Shown one piece after another: positions 16,809-26,818 of a DNA stretch of 64,000 nucleotides. Origin of the DNA: Pseudomonas alloputida (GTDB lineage: Bacteria > Pseudomonadota > Gammaproteobacteria > Pseudomonadales > Pseudomonadaceae); contig NZ_CP128540.1 of assembly GCF_021283545.2 (NCBI RefSeq), positions 5,926,501 through 5,990,500 of the forward strand. The letters are read 5' to 3'. Position 1 is the stretch's first letter. Each line of letters starts with the position of its first letter. The position numbers and the translations under genes were made by a program. Below the pieces are notes generated by a model. The model searched no databases. It had not been told where the DNA came from and saw only the letters and a program-made list of their open reading frames with translations.

Positions 16809-18344
16809 ATGACGAGCACGCCCAAACCCCTGGTCCTGATTATCCTGGATGGCTTCGGCCATAGCGATATCCCCGAACACAACGCCATCTTTGCCGCCAA
16901 TAAACCGGTCTATGACCGCCTGTGCGCCACCCAGCCGCATGGCCTCATTTCCGGCTCGGGCATGGATGTCGGCCTGCCGGACGGGCAGATGGGCAACTCC
17001 GAAGTCGGTCATATGAACCTCGGCGCAGGTCGCGTCGTGTATCAGGACTTCACGCGGGTGACCAAGGCCATCCGCGACGGCGAGTTCTTCGAAAACCCGG
17101 TACTGACCGGTGCTGTGGACAAGGCAGTCGGTGCTGGCAAGGCCGTGCACATCCTCGGACTGCTGTCCGATGGTGGTGTACACAGCCACCAGGACCACTT
17201 GGTGGCCATGGCCGAACTGGCCGCCCAGCGTGGCGCTGAAAAGATCTACCTGCACGCCTTCCTCGATGGCCGCGACACCCCGCCACGCAGCGCGCAGTCG
17301 TCCATCGAACTGCTCGACGCCACCTTCGCCAAACTGGGCAAGGGCCGTATCGCCAGCCTGATCGGCCGCTACTACGCCATGGACCGCGATAACCGCTGGG
17401 ACCGCGTCAGCGCTGCCTACAACCTCATCGTCGACAGCGCTGCCGAGTACACCGCTGACACAGCCCTGGCAGGCCTTGAAGCAGCCTACGCCCGCGACGA
17501 AAGCGACGAATTCGTCAAGGCCACGCGCATTGGCGAAGCCGTCAAGGTCGAAGATGGCGATGCCGTGATTTTCATGAACTTCCGCGCCGACCGTGCTCGC
17601 GAGCTGTCGCGTGCATTCGTAGAGCCAGACTTCACGGAATTCGCCCGTGCGCGCCTGCCGAAGATGGCGGCGTACATCGGCCTGACCCAGTATTCGGCGA
17701 AGATCCCGGCACCAGCAGCCTTCGCTCCGTCCAGCCTGAACAACGTGCTGGGCGAATACCTTGCAAAAAACGGCAAGACCCAGCTGCGCATCGCCGAAAC
17801 CGAGAAATACGCCCACGTCACCTTCTTCTTCTCGGGTGGCCGCGAAGAGCCGTTCGAAGGCGAAGAACGCATCCTGATCCCGTCGCCGAAGGTCGCCACC
17901 TATGACCTGCAACCGGAAATGAGCGCACCAGAGGTGACCGATCGCATCGTCGAAGCCATCGAACAGCAGCGCTTCGACGTCATCGTGGTCAACTACGCCA
18001 ACGGCGACATGGTCGGCCACACCGGCGTGTTCGAGGCAGCGGTCAAGGCCGTCGAAGCACTGGATACCTGTGTAGGGCGCATTGTCGACGCACTGGACAA
18101 GGTCGGCGGCGAAGCGCTGATCACCGCTGACCACGGCAACGTCGAGCAGATGGAAGACGAGTGCACCGGCCAGGCGCACACCGCGCACACGACCGAGCCG
18201 GTACCGTTCATCTACGTGGGCAAGCGCAACGTGAAAGTGCGCGAGGGCGGCGTGCTGGCCGACGTGGCGCCAACCATGCTGAAGCTGCTGGGGCTGGAAA
18301 AGCCGGTGGAAATGACCGGTACCTCGATTCTGGTCGACGCCTGA
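16809..18344 (+). CDS. gpmI: Cofactor-independent phosphoglycerate mutase
   Basis: A 511-residue Mn-dependent enzyme interconverting 3- and 2-phosphoglycerate. N-terminal metal motif [11 protein letters not shown], the phosphoserine loop [15 protein letters not shown], the substrate site [12 protein letters not shown] and the C-terminal metal motif [10 protein letters not shown] are all present. I start at the ATG at 16809; a TTG directly before it is unlikely. First gene of the gpmI-envC-ctpA-yibQ series. Confidence 0.97.
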   Translation: MTSTPKPLVLIILDGFGHSDIPEHNAIFAANKPVYDRLCATQPHGLISGSGMDVGLPDGQMGNSEVGHMNLGAGRVVYQDFTRVTKAIRDGEFFENPVLTGAVDKAVGAGKAVHILGLLSDGGVHSHQDHLVAMAELAAQRGAEKIYLHAFLDGRDTPPRSAQSSIELLDATFAKLGKGRIASLIGRYYAMDRDNRWDRVSAAYNLIVDSAAEYTADTALAGLEAAYARDESDEFVKATRIGEAVKVEDGDAVIFMNFRADRARELSRAFVEPDFTEFARARLPKMAAYIGLTQYSAKIPAPAAFAPSSLNNVLGEYLAKNGKTQLRIAETEKYAHVTFFFSGGREEPFEGEERILIPSPKVATYDLQPEMSAPEVTDRIVEAIEQQRFDVIVVNYANGDMVGHTGVFEAAVKAVEALDTCVGRIVDALDKVGGEALITADHGNVEQMEDECTGQAHTAHTTEPVPFIYVGKRNVKVREGGVLADVAPTMLKLLGLEKPVEMTGTSILVDA

Positions 18345-18392
18345 ATGTCGAAAGGGGCTGCGTTGCAGCCCCAATTGCACATGAATTCCAGA

Positions 18393-18430
18393 CAAACGCC
18401 CCCCTGCATCCGCAGCGAGGCGTTTTTTTT
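18393..18430 (+). terminator. Terminator between gpmI and envC
   Basis: AAACGCC pairs with GGCGTTT and encloses an inner CTGC-atcc-GCAG hairpin; eight T's follow. A second hairpin, GGGGCTGC/GCAGCCCC (18354-18372), lies just upstream. It probably limits read-through from gpmI, so envC-ctpA-yibQ may also use their own promoter. Confidence 0.75.
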
Positions 18431-18484
18431 GCCTGCCCAGGCGGGCATACTAGGCCAGTCTCCATCCTTGGTACGCCAAACCCC

Positions 18485-19801
18485 ATGCTTCGCGCCCTGA
18501 TCCTCCTAGCCCTGTCTTGCCTGCTCAGCCCGGCCTTCGCCGATGAGCGTGCGCAGACCCAGCAGCAACTGGATGCCACCCGCCAGGACATTGCCGAGCT
18601 CAAGAAAACGCTGAGCAAGCTCCAGGAAGAAAAGGCCGGTGTGCAAAAAGACCTCAAAGCCACCGAAACCGACATCGGCAACCTCGAAAAGCAGGTGGAG
18701 GCCCTGCAGCAAGAACTAAAAAAGACTGAAGGCGAGCTGGAGCGCCTTGATACCGAGAAAAAAAAACTCCAGAGCGCCCGCGTTGAACAACAACGACTGA
18801 TCGCCATTCAGGCCCGTTCGGCCTACCAGAACAATGGTCGCGAGGAATACCTCAAGCTGCTGCTCAACCAGCAGAACCCCGAGAAATTCGCCCGCACCCT
18901 CACCTATTACGACTACCTGAGCAAGGCGCGCCTGGAGCAATTGCGCACCTTCAACGAGACCTTGCGCCAACTGGCCAACGTCGAACAGGAAATTTCCAGC
19001 CAGCAACAACAACAGCTGGCCCAGCGCACCGACCTCGACAGCCGCCGCCAGGCCCTGGAAACCGAGCGCGCCAAGCGCCAGCAGGTACTGGCAAAGCTCA
19101 ACAGCGATGTGAAGGACCGCGATCAGAAGCTGCAAGCGCGCGAACAGGACCAGGCCGACCTGGCCAAGGTCTTGAAGACCATCGAGGAAACCCTCGCCCG
19201 CCAGGCCCGTGAAGCTGAAGAGGCACGCAAGAAGGCCCTGCTGGCGCAGCAGGAAGCGGAAAAACGCCGCCAGCAGGAAGCGCTGGCCGCCGCCGCTGCC
19301 CGCGACCGGGCCCGTGAGCCTGCAGAGCCAGTGGAACCGCCGAAAAAGGCCCGTACCACCCTCGGGCCGATGGTTTCCAGCGATGGCGCCAACTACGGCG
19401 GCGCATTTTCTGCTGCGCGGGGCAAACTTCCATGGCCAGTCAATGGTCGATTGCTGGCACGTTTCGGTGATGCCCGCGGTAGCGACGCCCGTGCCAAGTG
19501 GGACGGGGTTATGATCAGCGCCAACCCAGGCACCCAGGTACGTGCCGTGCACGGCGGGCGTGTGGTATTCGCGGACTGGTTGCGCGGTGCCGGGCTTCTG
19601 GTCATTCTCGACCATGGCAACGGTTACCTGAGCCTGTACGGCCACAACCAGAGCCTGCTCAAGAATGCCGGTGATATCGTCAAGGCCGGTGAAGCCATTT
19701 CCACCGTTGGCGACAGCGGTGGTCAGGACGCGGCAGGCTTGTATTTCGCTATCCGCCAGCAGGGCCGGCCTACCGACCCTTCGCAGTGGTGCCGGGGCTA
19801 G
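18485..19801 (+). CDS. EnvC-like murein hydrolase activator
   Basis: A 438-residue periplasmic protein. A signal peptide (MLRALILLALSCLLSPAFA) is followed by a long coiled coil (about 20-275), an Ala/Pro/Arg linker and a C-terminal LytM/M23 domain. The LytM domain lacks the zinc ligands: KWDGVMI replaces HxGxD and LYFAIRQQGRP replaces the HxH motif. It should therefore not cut murein itself but activate amidases at the divisome, as EnvC does with FtsEX. Start at 18485 gives the signal peptide; the longer frame overlaps gpmI. 78 nt upstream of ctpA. Confidence 0.92.
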   Translation: MLRALILLALSCLLSPAFADERAQTQQQLDATRQDIAELKKTLSKLQEEKAGVQKDLKATETDIGNLEKQVEALQQELKKTEGELERLDTEKKKLQSARVEQQRLIAIQARSAYQNNGREEYLKLLLNQQNPEKFARTLTYYDYLSKARLEQLRTFNETLRQLANVEQEISSQQQQQLAQRTDLDSRRQALETERAKRQQVLAKLNSDVKDRDQKLQAREQDQADLAKVLKTIEETLARQAREAEEARKKALLAQQEAEKRRQQEALAAAAARDRAREPAEPVEPPKKARTTLGPMVSSDGANYGGAFSAARGKLPWPVNGRLLARFGDARGSDARAKWDGVMISANPGTQVRAVHGGRVVFADWLRGAGLLVILDHGNGYLSLYGHNQSLLKNAGDIVKAGEAISTVGDSGGQDAAGLYFAIRQQGRPTDPSQWCRG

Positions 19802-19879
19802 TCAAATTTCTACGGCGCAGCCTGAGTGCTGCGCCGATGCTCCCCAGGGAGCGCTTACAGGATCAGGAGTTCGTTCGAC

Positions 19880-21196
19880 ATGCTGCACTCGCCTCGTCTC
19901 ACCCAGCTGGCCCTGTCCATCGCCCTGGCGGTCGGCGCGCCCCTGGCCACCGCCGCAGAGCCGGCCAAGGCCGCTGCAGTGCCAGCCACCGAGGTGACCG
20001 CCAAGGCGCCACTGCCGCTGGAAGAACTGCGCACCTTCGCCGAGGTCCTGGACCGCATCAAAGCTGCCTACGTCGAACCGGTAGACGACAAGACCCTGCT
20101 GGAAAACGCCATCAAGGGCATGCTTAGCAACCTTGACCCGCATTCGGCCTACCTCGGCCCCGAGGACTTCCAGGAGCTGCAGGAAAGCACCAGCGGCGAG
20201 TTCGGCGGGCTGGGCATTGAAGTAGGCCAGGAAGACGGCTTCATCAAGGTAGTTTCGCCAATCGACGACACCCCAGCCTCGCGTGCCGGCGTGCAGGCTG
20301 GTGACCTGATCGTCAAGATCAACGGCGCCCCGACCCGCGGCCAGACCATGACCGAAGCCGTCGACAAGATGCGCGGCAAGGTCGGCGAGAAAATCACCCT
20401 GACCTTGGTGCGCGACGGCGGCAACCCGTTCGACGTGAACCTGACCCGTGCAGTCATTCAGGTCAAGAGCGTGAAGAGCCAGCTACTGGAGAACGACTAC
20501 GGCTACATCCGTATCACCCAGTTCCAGGTCAAGACCGGTGACGAAGTGGGCAAGGCCCTGGCCAAGCTGCGCAAGGACAACGGCAAGAAGCTGCGCGGGG
20601 TGGTGCTGGACCTGCGCAACAACCCAGGCGGCGTGCTGCAATCGGCAGTGGAAGTGGCCGACCACTTCCTGACCAAAGGTCTGATCGTCTACACCAAAGG
20701 CCGCATCGCCAACTCCGAGCTGCGTTTCTCGGCCGACCCGGCCGATGCCAGCGCGGGCGTGCCGCTGGTGGTACTGATCAACGGTGGCAGTGCATCGGCA
20801 TCGGAAATTGTCGCCGGCGCCCTGCAGGACCAGAAGCGTGCCGTGCTGATGGGCACCGACAGCTTCGGCAAAGGCTCGGTGCAGACCGTGCTGCCACTGG
20901 CCAACGACCGCGCCCTGAAGCTCACCACTGCGCTGTACTACACCCCCAATGGCCGCTCGATCCAGGCCCAGGGCATCGTCCCGGACATCGAGGTGCGCCC
21001 GGCCAAGCTCACCGCCGAAGCCGACACCGAAAACTTCAAGGAAGCCGACCTGCAGGGCCACCTGGGCAACGGCAACGGCGGCGCCGACCGCCCGACCGGC
21101 AGCAGCAAGCGCAAGGAACGCCCGCAGGATGACGACTTCCAGCTGAGCCAGGCACTGAGCCTGCTCAAGGGCCTGAACATCACCAAGGGCGACTGA
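19880..21196 (+). CDS. ctpA: Carboxyl-terminal processing protease (S41)
   Basis: A 438-residue periplasmic serine protease. After a signal peptide (about 1-28, ending ATAAE) comes the S41 N-terminal region, then a PDZ domain (EFGGLGIEVGQEDGF, ASRAGVQAGDLI, about 90-180). The catalytic domain carries the Ser in GGSASASEIVAGAL and the Lys in TDSFGKGSVQT. In P. aeruginosa CtpA degrades peptidoglycan hydrolases with the lipoprotein LbcA; the envC neighbour fits such a role. A CAGGAG ribosome site decides the ATG at 19880. Confidence 0.95.
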   Translation: MLHSPRLTQLALSIALAVGAPLATAAEPAKAAAVPATEVTAKAPLPLEELRTFAEVLDRIKAAYVEPVDDKTLLENAIKGMLSNLDPHSAYLGPEDFQELQESTSGEFGGLGIEVGQEDGFIKVVSPIDDTPASRAGVQAGDLIVKINGAPTRGQTMTEAVDKMRGKVGEKITLTLVRDGGNPFDVNLTRAVIQVKSVKSQLLENDYGYIRITQFQVKTGDEVGKALAKLRKDNGKKLRGVVLDLRNNPGGVLQSAVEVADHFLTKGLIVYTKGRIANSELRFSADPADASAGVPLVVLINGGSASASEIVAGALQDQKRAVLMGTDSFGKGSVQTVLPLANDRALKLTTALYYTPNGRSIQAQGIVPDIEVRPAKLTAEADTENFKEADLQGHLGNGNGGADRPTGSSKRKERPQDDDFQLSQALSLLKGLNITKGD

Positions 21197-21204
21197 GCCA
21201 CCCT

Positions 21205-21972
21205 ATGCGTTATCTGCTGTGTCTGTTGTTTTGCCTGATGGCCGGAATCGCGCAAGCGGCACCGGCCAACAAGGCCTACATGAGCATCATCATCGACGAC
21301 CTGGGCCAGAGCCCAGAGCGCGACAGCCGTACCCTGGCCCTGCCTGGGCCGGTGACCATGGCGATCATGCCCGACACCCCGCATGCCACCGACTTTGCAC
21401 GCCAGGCGCACAAGGCCGGCAAGACGGTGATCCTGCACATGCCCATGGACCCGGCCACCGGGCCCTATGCCTGGCACCCGGGCATCGCCATCGAAGAGCT
21501 GGCGCGGCGCCTGGACGCAGCATTGGTCAAGGTGCCCTACGCCGCCGGCATCAACAACCACATGGGTAGCCGCATGACCGCACAGCGTGAACCCATGGCG
21601 TGGTTGATGGGCGAGCTGCAGCGGCGCCATCTGTTCTTTGTCGACAGCCGCACCAGTGCCGCCACGGTTGCCGCGGCCGAGGCTCAAGCACACGATGTCG
21701 CGCATGTATCACGGGATGTATTTCTGGATGACGTGCGCACGCCGGAAGCCATCGACGCTCAGCTGCAACAGGGTATTGCACTGGCCCGCAAGCAAGGCTC
21801 GGCCGTGTTGATCGGCCACCCCTACCCGCAGACGCTAGCGGTGCTGGAAAGTCAGATTCCACGGCTCAAGCAATTGGGGATCGAACTGGTCACGCTGCAA
21901 CAGATGATCGCCACACGTGGCAACCAGGCCATGCCTGCACACGGTAAGCATGGCCGTTACAGCAATCGCTAG
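21205..21972 (+). CDS. YibQ-type divergent polysaccharide deacetylase family protein
   Basis: A 255-residue exported protein: signal peptide MRYLLCLLFCLMAGIAQA, then a NodB-like beta/alpha barrel of the divergent polysaccharide deacetylase (YibQ, DUF610) family. Motifs visible are YMSIIIDDLG, VILHMPMDP, GINNHMGSRMT, FFVDSRTSA and VLIGHPYP. Enzyme activity is unproven for the family. It starts 8 nt after the ctpA stop, clearly the same operon, and gpmI-envC-yibQ clustering also occurs in enteric bacteria. Confidence 0.93.
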   Translation: MRYLLCLLFCLMAGIAQAAPANKAYMSIIIDDLGQSPERDSRTLALPGPVTMAIMPDTPHATDFARQAHKAGKTVILHMPMDPATGPYAWHPGIAIEELARRLDAALVKVPYAAGINNHMGSRMTAQREPMAWLMGELQRRHLFFVDSRTSAATVAAAEAQAHDVAHVSRDVFLDDVRTPEAIDAQLQQGIALARKQGSAVLIGHPYPQTLAVLESQIPRLKQLGIELVTLQQMIATRGNQAMPAHGKHGRYSNR

Positions 21973-22015
21973 CATTTGCTGATCGCGGGCAGCCGCTGGG
22001 CCACCCGGGCAAAGT

Positions 22016-25000
22016 TCAGAGGTTGAACGGAATGACATCCCTGGCCTGTGCGTAGGTCAGGTTACCCCGATAAATGCTCAGTACCTGCCCCTCGCTCGCC
22101 GCCTTCATTTGCTCGCGATACCCCATTTTGCGCTGGCTCCACAGCTTGAGATGGCCTTTGCCAAACGCCGTCGGCGCCGCCTGCGAGTCGGCAAAATGGA
22201 AATGCGCGGCCCACAAGGGTTTACCTCGACCCTCACCGGGAGCACGCAACAGGCTGATCCGGTACTCGTCCAGATAGCCATCGGAAACCACCTGCCGAGG
22301 CCCGACATATTCCACGGCGAGCAAACCCTGCTGATGGAGAAAATTCAGCCCTCTGGCACCTGGATAGCGCGTCTTGCTGTAAAGCGCTACCAAACAGTCG
22401 CGGCGGGCCTGACGCAACTGAATCAGCGCATCGTCCATGCCCGCCAGCAGCGCGTGCTCTGCGTTGGCATCGCTGAGCTGTTCACGCAACTCGGACACTT
22501 CGTTGATCTGGCCGTCCAGCATCGACATCAGGCCCATATCGTCAGCATCCTTGGCAACCAGGGCTCTGGCTTGAGCGATGACATTTTCGTTCTGTGCCAG
22601 CATGGCCTCGGCCAGCTCCCGGTTGTTCCTTTCGGACTCCGGCGTAGAAGTCCGCGACTGCTGTTCCGGTTCGCCCGCGGCTACCTCTTCAACCCAGGTG
22701 TTTCCCTGCTTCTGGAAGCGATGCAGCGCACTCTTGTTGAAAGCCGCTACAACTTGCAGCACAGCCTGCCCGTCGACCACCGATTCGCTGCCAATGACTA
22801 TCTGACCAGCCCGCGTATGGGCCACCTGCAGGCTCTTTCGTGAATAGACCGCACGACGTGAGCCACGGACCTGCCCGTCCGCCTGCTCGCGCATGGCCTC
22901 GACCAACGCCTCACCGGCTATGGTTTTCAGTTCCACCATCTGTTGCTTGTAGGCCTCAAGGCGCTGGACATCGATGAGCTTGCTGCCGAGTGTCTTGATC
23001 CGTTCGGCGTTGAGAATCGCCGCGAGGTATTCGTCCCACGCACTTTGCAGCACCTCGATTCGTTCGGCGACAGGCAAGTCACAGAACATCAGCAGATGAT
23101 GCGTTTGTGCGGCCACCCGCAGACGCTGACTGGCGAGCGCATGGCGGAAGATCATGTAGTGCTGGGTAGGCGTGCCTTTGTGCCACTGCAGGGCCAGCTC
23201 GACCAGGCCCATGGCCTGGAAAAACCGGATGTTGATCGTGGTCGTCTTACGGCTCGCGATAATGCTCGAGACGGTCAGAGTGGTATTGACGTAAGGCACT
23301 TGCATGTCGATGTCGGTGATGGCCAACAGGCGATCCAGCTGGCTGGAGACATTGATGATCCTGGGCTGCTCTTCAAGCAACTTTTCCAACATCGTCCGGA
23401 ACCTGGCATACAACTCGGCCTGTTTCTCTGGCGGTGCGACATTGAGCGCATTGGTGAGTTGGTCATATTCCCTGAACCCACCCAAGGCCAGCAGCTCATC
23501 AATGAAGAACATGCCAAAGCTGATCAGGTTCTTGCGGACCTGGCCCAAGAGTATCCGTTGATCTCTCACGCTGCCGACGTGCGTCGAGGCGCTCGACTTG
23601 TCAAGCACGTAGGTAATGTTGCGTTCGGCCTCGAGATAATCAAGAAACAATCTTTCGTTCAAGGGCAGGCGCTGGTTGCGCAACTTACTCGTCTGCTCTT
23701 GCAACTGCTGGAACTTGAGCTTGAACAACTCGGTAGCCTGCTCGAATTGCGCACGTTCTCCCGGCTCGGTGGGTGGCGCCTTTTGCAACCGTTCCTCGAC
23801 TTTTTTTACCGGATCACGCAAACCGACAATCTGCTCGCTCAACGCGTTGAAATCCTTCGTGGCAGCCTCTGCGGCCAGGATAAGCCGCTCTATCTCGGCC
23901 TGAGCCTTGGCGATCGGCCCGTCAAGCTTCTTGCGCAATCGCTCGCGGGCCAACTCGCCGGAGCGATCATTGCCACCGTGCAAGCGCGAATTATTGAGGT
24001 GCCAGACATTGCCGTCGCGCATCAGGTATGGCCCAACCGTGCCGTCCGGACCAATGATGCGAAACGCTGCGTTATCAAGGCTGACTCGGTAGACATCACC
24101 GTCCAGAGACACATAGAAATAATCCCCGATCCGTACCAGCCCCGCGGCCACACCCTGCGTCTGCGGGGCGCGCCCTTCCAGCGAAACACTGGCCGCCAAC
24201 GCCCGCATCTGGCCTCGCTGGGCACTTGACAGGCCATTGAGCCCCCCAGCCCCACGCCAGGAAAAGTCGAGGTGGGTGTTGGCCATCGCCTGCAGGCTGT
24301 CGACCGAGACGCTGGGCTCCCGCGTCGCGGTGGAAAGGTTCGCCAGCTCGATCCCATCGCCTGCAGCTGGCCCCTGGAGCAGCGATGGCGGCAGGTCGCC
24401 AGAGACGGGCGGGGCTGCCAGTTTCGGCGTCTGCAGGTGTATCAGCGCCAGCAAGGTGTTGTTCAGCACATCGACCATCGCCTGGATGCGCTCGTCGAGA
24501 TGCGAGCTGGCCAGTCCTTGCACATCGTTGATCAAGCTGCGCATGCCGATGTAGAGCCAGGCAACCGAGGTGAGCGGCCCTGGTAACACTGGAAACACAA
24601 CATTCAACAGTTCCCAGGAAAATGCCGTGACCAGCCGCCAGCGCACCTCGCTGTTGCTCATGGCGCTGCGATCCGCCAGCTCCAGCAACATCCGGCCCTT
24701 GGCTTCGAACATCTGCCGATCCACGTCCCGCGCCCAGAATTGCAGCGCCAACTGAACAGGCTGCGGTTTCTCCGGGAGGGTGTAAGGGTCGAGCAGCCAT
24801 TGGGGCAGGTGCGGCTCCCGGAAACCACCATTGTCGTAGACCGCGCGCTGAGCTTGCTCGATCCACAGCAGCACGTTGTCCTGCAAAGCCCCCGGGCGGC
24901 TGATCGCATCCAACAGTGCCTGAGCGCTGTCGTACTGAATTAGCGCCTTTTCGGTGTACAGCGGGCAGTACAACAGATGAACACCCAACTCGATGAGTTC

Positions 25001-26701
25001 GATCACGTAGAAACCATGCGCGACGTCGACCCTCTCTGATGTCGGCGAGCGTTTGAACGCAAGCGGTGCAATCCGCACAGCGGCAGCCCCTTGCGCGCCG
25101 CTACGGCAGAATTCTGCCAGGGCGCCGTAGGCGAACTTGTCGAGCCGTTTGACGGCACGCGCCCGCGCAGCATCGAACATCAGGGTGATACGCCAGCGTA
25201 TGGCAAATGCCGAGATATGTTCGGCGCGGCTCGCCGAGCGATCGAGCATCGACTGAACATGCCGTGGATAGCTGCCGCCGATATCGACTCGCTGCACCAG
25301 CTCACGGACGTAATCAATGGTCATCCACTTCATGATCAGCTGGTTTTCCCGGTGCGCGATGTGTGTCACCACTCCTCCTGCGGTGGCATCCAGGCGGCCG
25401 ATCGCCAGCTGCGTCAGGGTCAACGTCTTTTCACCGCTCTTCTGGCCGAAGCCCAGCCCGTGACCGTCACTGACAAAGGTCTCGACCGTGAGGAGAATGT
25501 CATCAGGAAAATAATTGGCGTCTACCGGGTGGTCATGCAGCATCGCTTCGCGCAGGCGCGTTGCCGCATAGGTGTGCAAATCCGGCAGACCGTCCTGAAT
25601 GCCCTGCGCTGGGCTGTGCTGTTGCAGTAGCGACAAGTCGAGCATGGCTTGGAGGTAAGCGGTCTGGCTATCCGTATCGGCTCGCGACAGGCCCTTGGGA
25701 AGCGCCAGGCCCAGCCCACCAGTGCCATGGTCACTGAACTCGGCGAAAAATGATGCGGGGTCGCAGGCCAAGTGGCAGTAGTGCTCCAGTTGGTCGACGC
25801 TGTCGATCGCACTCCAGCGCAGGCGGGCCACGCGCTCGAGCAAGATTTCCAGCAGCGAGGCGCTGTACAGGGCGAAAGCGTCGCCCTCCACAGTCAGGCC
25901 CTGCCAGCTCAACTCATCAAACCGGTAACGTCCAGCCATCTGTATTTGCAACGCCGCGCCGAATGCTGCCTGGGCGTCGAAACTGCGGACCAGGCCTTCG
26001 GGAGAACACCAGAGTGTCAGTTCGCGAACCTCACTGGAGGCGGTAATCAGCAAGCCGGGCAACAGCTCATGGAACGTGTCTTCGCCCTCACGTAAGGCTA
26101 CCCGCACCAGTTGCACATCGAGCCCGGTGCGGTTGCCCATCATCAGGTCACGCAGCAGCTTGCGTTGTTCGTCATCCAGCGCTTCATCCTTCAGGCCATC
26201 GAGCAGGTTGGCGCGCAACAACTGCTGCAACCACAGGTCCCGGTCGATCGTGCCGTCGCCGTTCCAATAGTCGATCTGCGCTTGCTGGAAGTGCCAAAGC
26301 AGCATTGGCAGCAACGCGTTCAGGCCATCGGTCAGGCGCGCGGGCTCGATCAAATCGCCCTCAGCCGTTTCGAAGCTCGACTCGATGGCGAAAAAGCGCC
26401 GGGGCGGGTTCAGGCTAAGGCGGTAGTCGCCCGCCGGGGCGAGGTCCAGTGGTTTAGCCGCAAGCAGGGCCTGCAGCACAACATCCACCAGCGGCTGAGG
26501 GCGCCAGACACCATCCGGCTGCAGGGACATCAGGTACAGCGGTGCAGCCGAGGTCATTTCAGGGCGATGCACGCCAACCAGAGGATAGTGCTCCAGGATC
26601 ACCTTCATGACCTGTTCGCCTACGACCTGACGGAGCGTGGGACGGCTGGCGAACTGGGCGGCGACTGCGTGATTGAGGTTGTGCGCGTGAGTGGCGGGCA
26701 T
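22016..26701 (-). CDS. Giant dermonecrotic-toxin-like (DUF6543-type) protein
   Basis: A 1561-residue protein resembling the large Pseudomonas proteins annotated as dermonecrotic toxin or DUF6543-containing. There is no signal peptide. Around residues 700-750 a moderately hydrophobic stretch (VVFPVLPGPLTSVAWLYIG) occurs. A coiled-coil region follows (near 940-1080), and a second charged helical region near the C-terminus. The C-terminal domain reads PLWAAHFHFADSQ, then FGKGHLKLWSQRKMGY, then LSIYRGNLTY, a motif set I recognise from this family's C-termini. No catalytic motif was identified. I start at the ATG at 26701; an in-frame TTG at 26731 is the alternative. Monocistronic, about 120 nt downstream of betT on the same strand. 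Confidence 0.7.
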   Translation of the reverse strand: MPATHAHNLNHAVAAQFASRPTLRQVVGEQVMKVILEHYPLVGVHRPEMTSAAPLYLMSLQPDGVWRPQPLVDVVLQALLAAKPLDLAPAGDYRLSLNPPRRFFAIESSFETAEGDLIEPARLTDGLNALLPMLLWHFQQAQIDYWNGDGTIDRDLWLQQLLRANLLDGLKDEALDDEQRKLLRDLMMGNRTGLDVQLVRVALREGEDTFHELLPGLLITASSEVRELTLWCSPEGLVRSFDAQAAFGAALQIQMAGRYRFDELSWQGLTVEGDAFALYSASLLEILLERVARLRWSAIDSVDQLEHYCHLACDPASFFAEFSDHGTGGLGLALPKGLSRADTDSQTAYLQAMLDLSLLQQHSPAQGIQDGLPDLHTYAATRLREAMLHDHPVDANYFPDDILLTVETFVSDGHGLGFGQKSGEKTLTLTQLAIGRLDATAGGVVTHIAHRENQLIMKWMTIDYVRELVQRVDIGGSYPRHVQSMLDRSASRAEHISAFAIRWRITLMFDAARARAVKRLDKFAYGALAEFCRSGAQGAAAVRIAPLAFKRSPTSERVDVAHGFYVIELIELGVHLLYCPLYTEKALIQYDSAQALLDAISRPGALQDNVLLWIEQAQRAVYDNGGFREPHLPQWLLDPYTLPEKPQPVQLALQFWARDVDRQMFEAKGRMLLELADRSAMSNSEVRWRLVTAFSWELLNVVFPVLPGPLTSVAWLYIGMRSLINDVQGLASSHLDERIQAMVDVLNNTLLALIHLQTPKLAAPPVSGDLPPSLLQGPAAGDGIELANLSTATREPSVSVDSLQAMANTHLDFSWRGAGGLNGLSSAQRGQMRALAASVSLEGRAPQTQGVAAGLVRIGDYFYVSLDGDVYRVSLDNAAFRIIGPDGTVGPYLMRDGNVWHLNNSRLHGGNDRSGELARERLRKKLDGPIAKAQAEIERLILAAEAATKDFNALSEQIVGLRDPVKKVEERLQKAPPTEPGERAQFEQATELFKLKFQQLQEQTSKLRNQRLPLNERLFLDYLEAERNITYVLDKSSASTHVGSVRDQRILLGQVRKNLISFGMFFIDELLALGGFREYDQLTNALNVAPPEKQAELYARFRTMLEKLLEEQPRIINVSSQLDRLLAITDIDMQVPYVNTTLTVSSIIASRKTTTINIRFFQAMGLVELALQWHKGTPTQHYMIFRHALASQRLRVAAQTHHLLMFCDLPVAERIEVLQSAWDEYLAAILNAERIKTLGSKLIDVQRLEAYKQQMVELKTIAGEALVEAMREQADGQVRGSRRAVYSRKSLQVAHTRAGQIVIGSESVVDGQAVLQVVAAFNKSALHRFQKQGNTWVEEVAAGEPEQQSRTSTPESERNNRELAEAMLAQNENVIAQARALVAKDADDMGLMSMLDGQINEVSELREQLSDANAEHALLAGMDDALIQLRQARRDCLVALYSKTRYPGARGLNFLHQQGLLAVEYVGPRQVVSDGYLDEYRISLLRAPGEGRGKPLWAAHFHFADSQAAPTAFGKGHLKLWSQRKMGYREQMKAASEGQVLSIYRGNLTYAQARDVIPFNL

Positions 26702-26818
26702 GACCAGGACTCGTTGTGGAATGAACCACAAAGCGTCCTGGAAATGGTATCGAAACAGGTGCTACATATTGCTGCTGGCAAGCCGCGACACCTGGCAGTG
26801 CGGCGGCCTGCCGGGAAG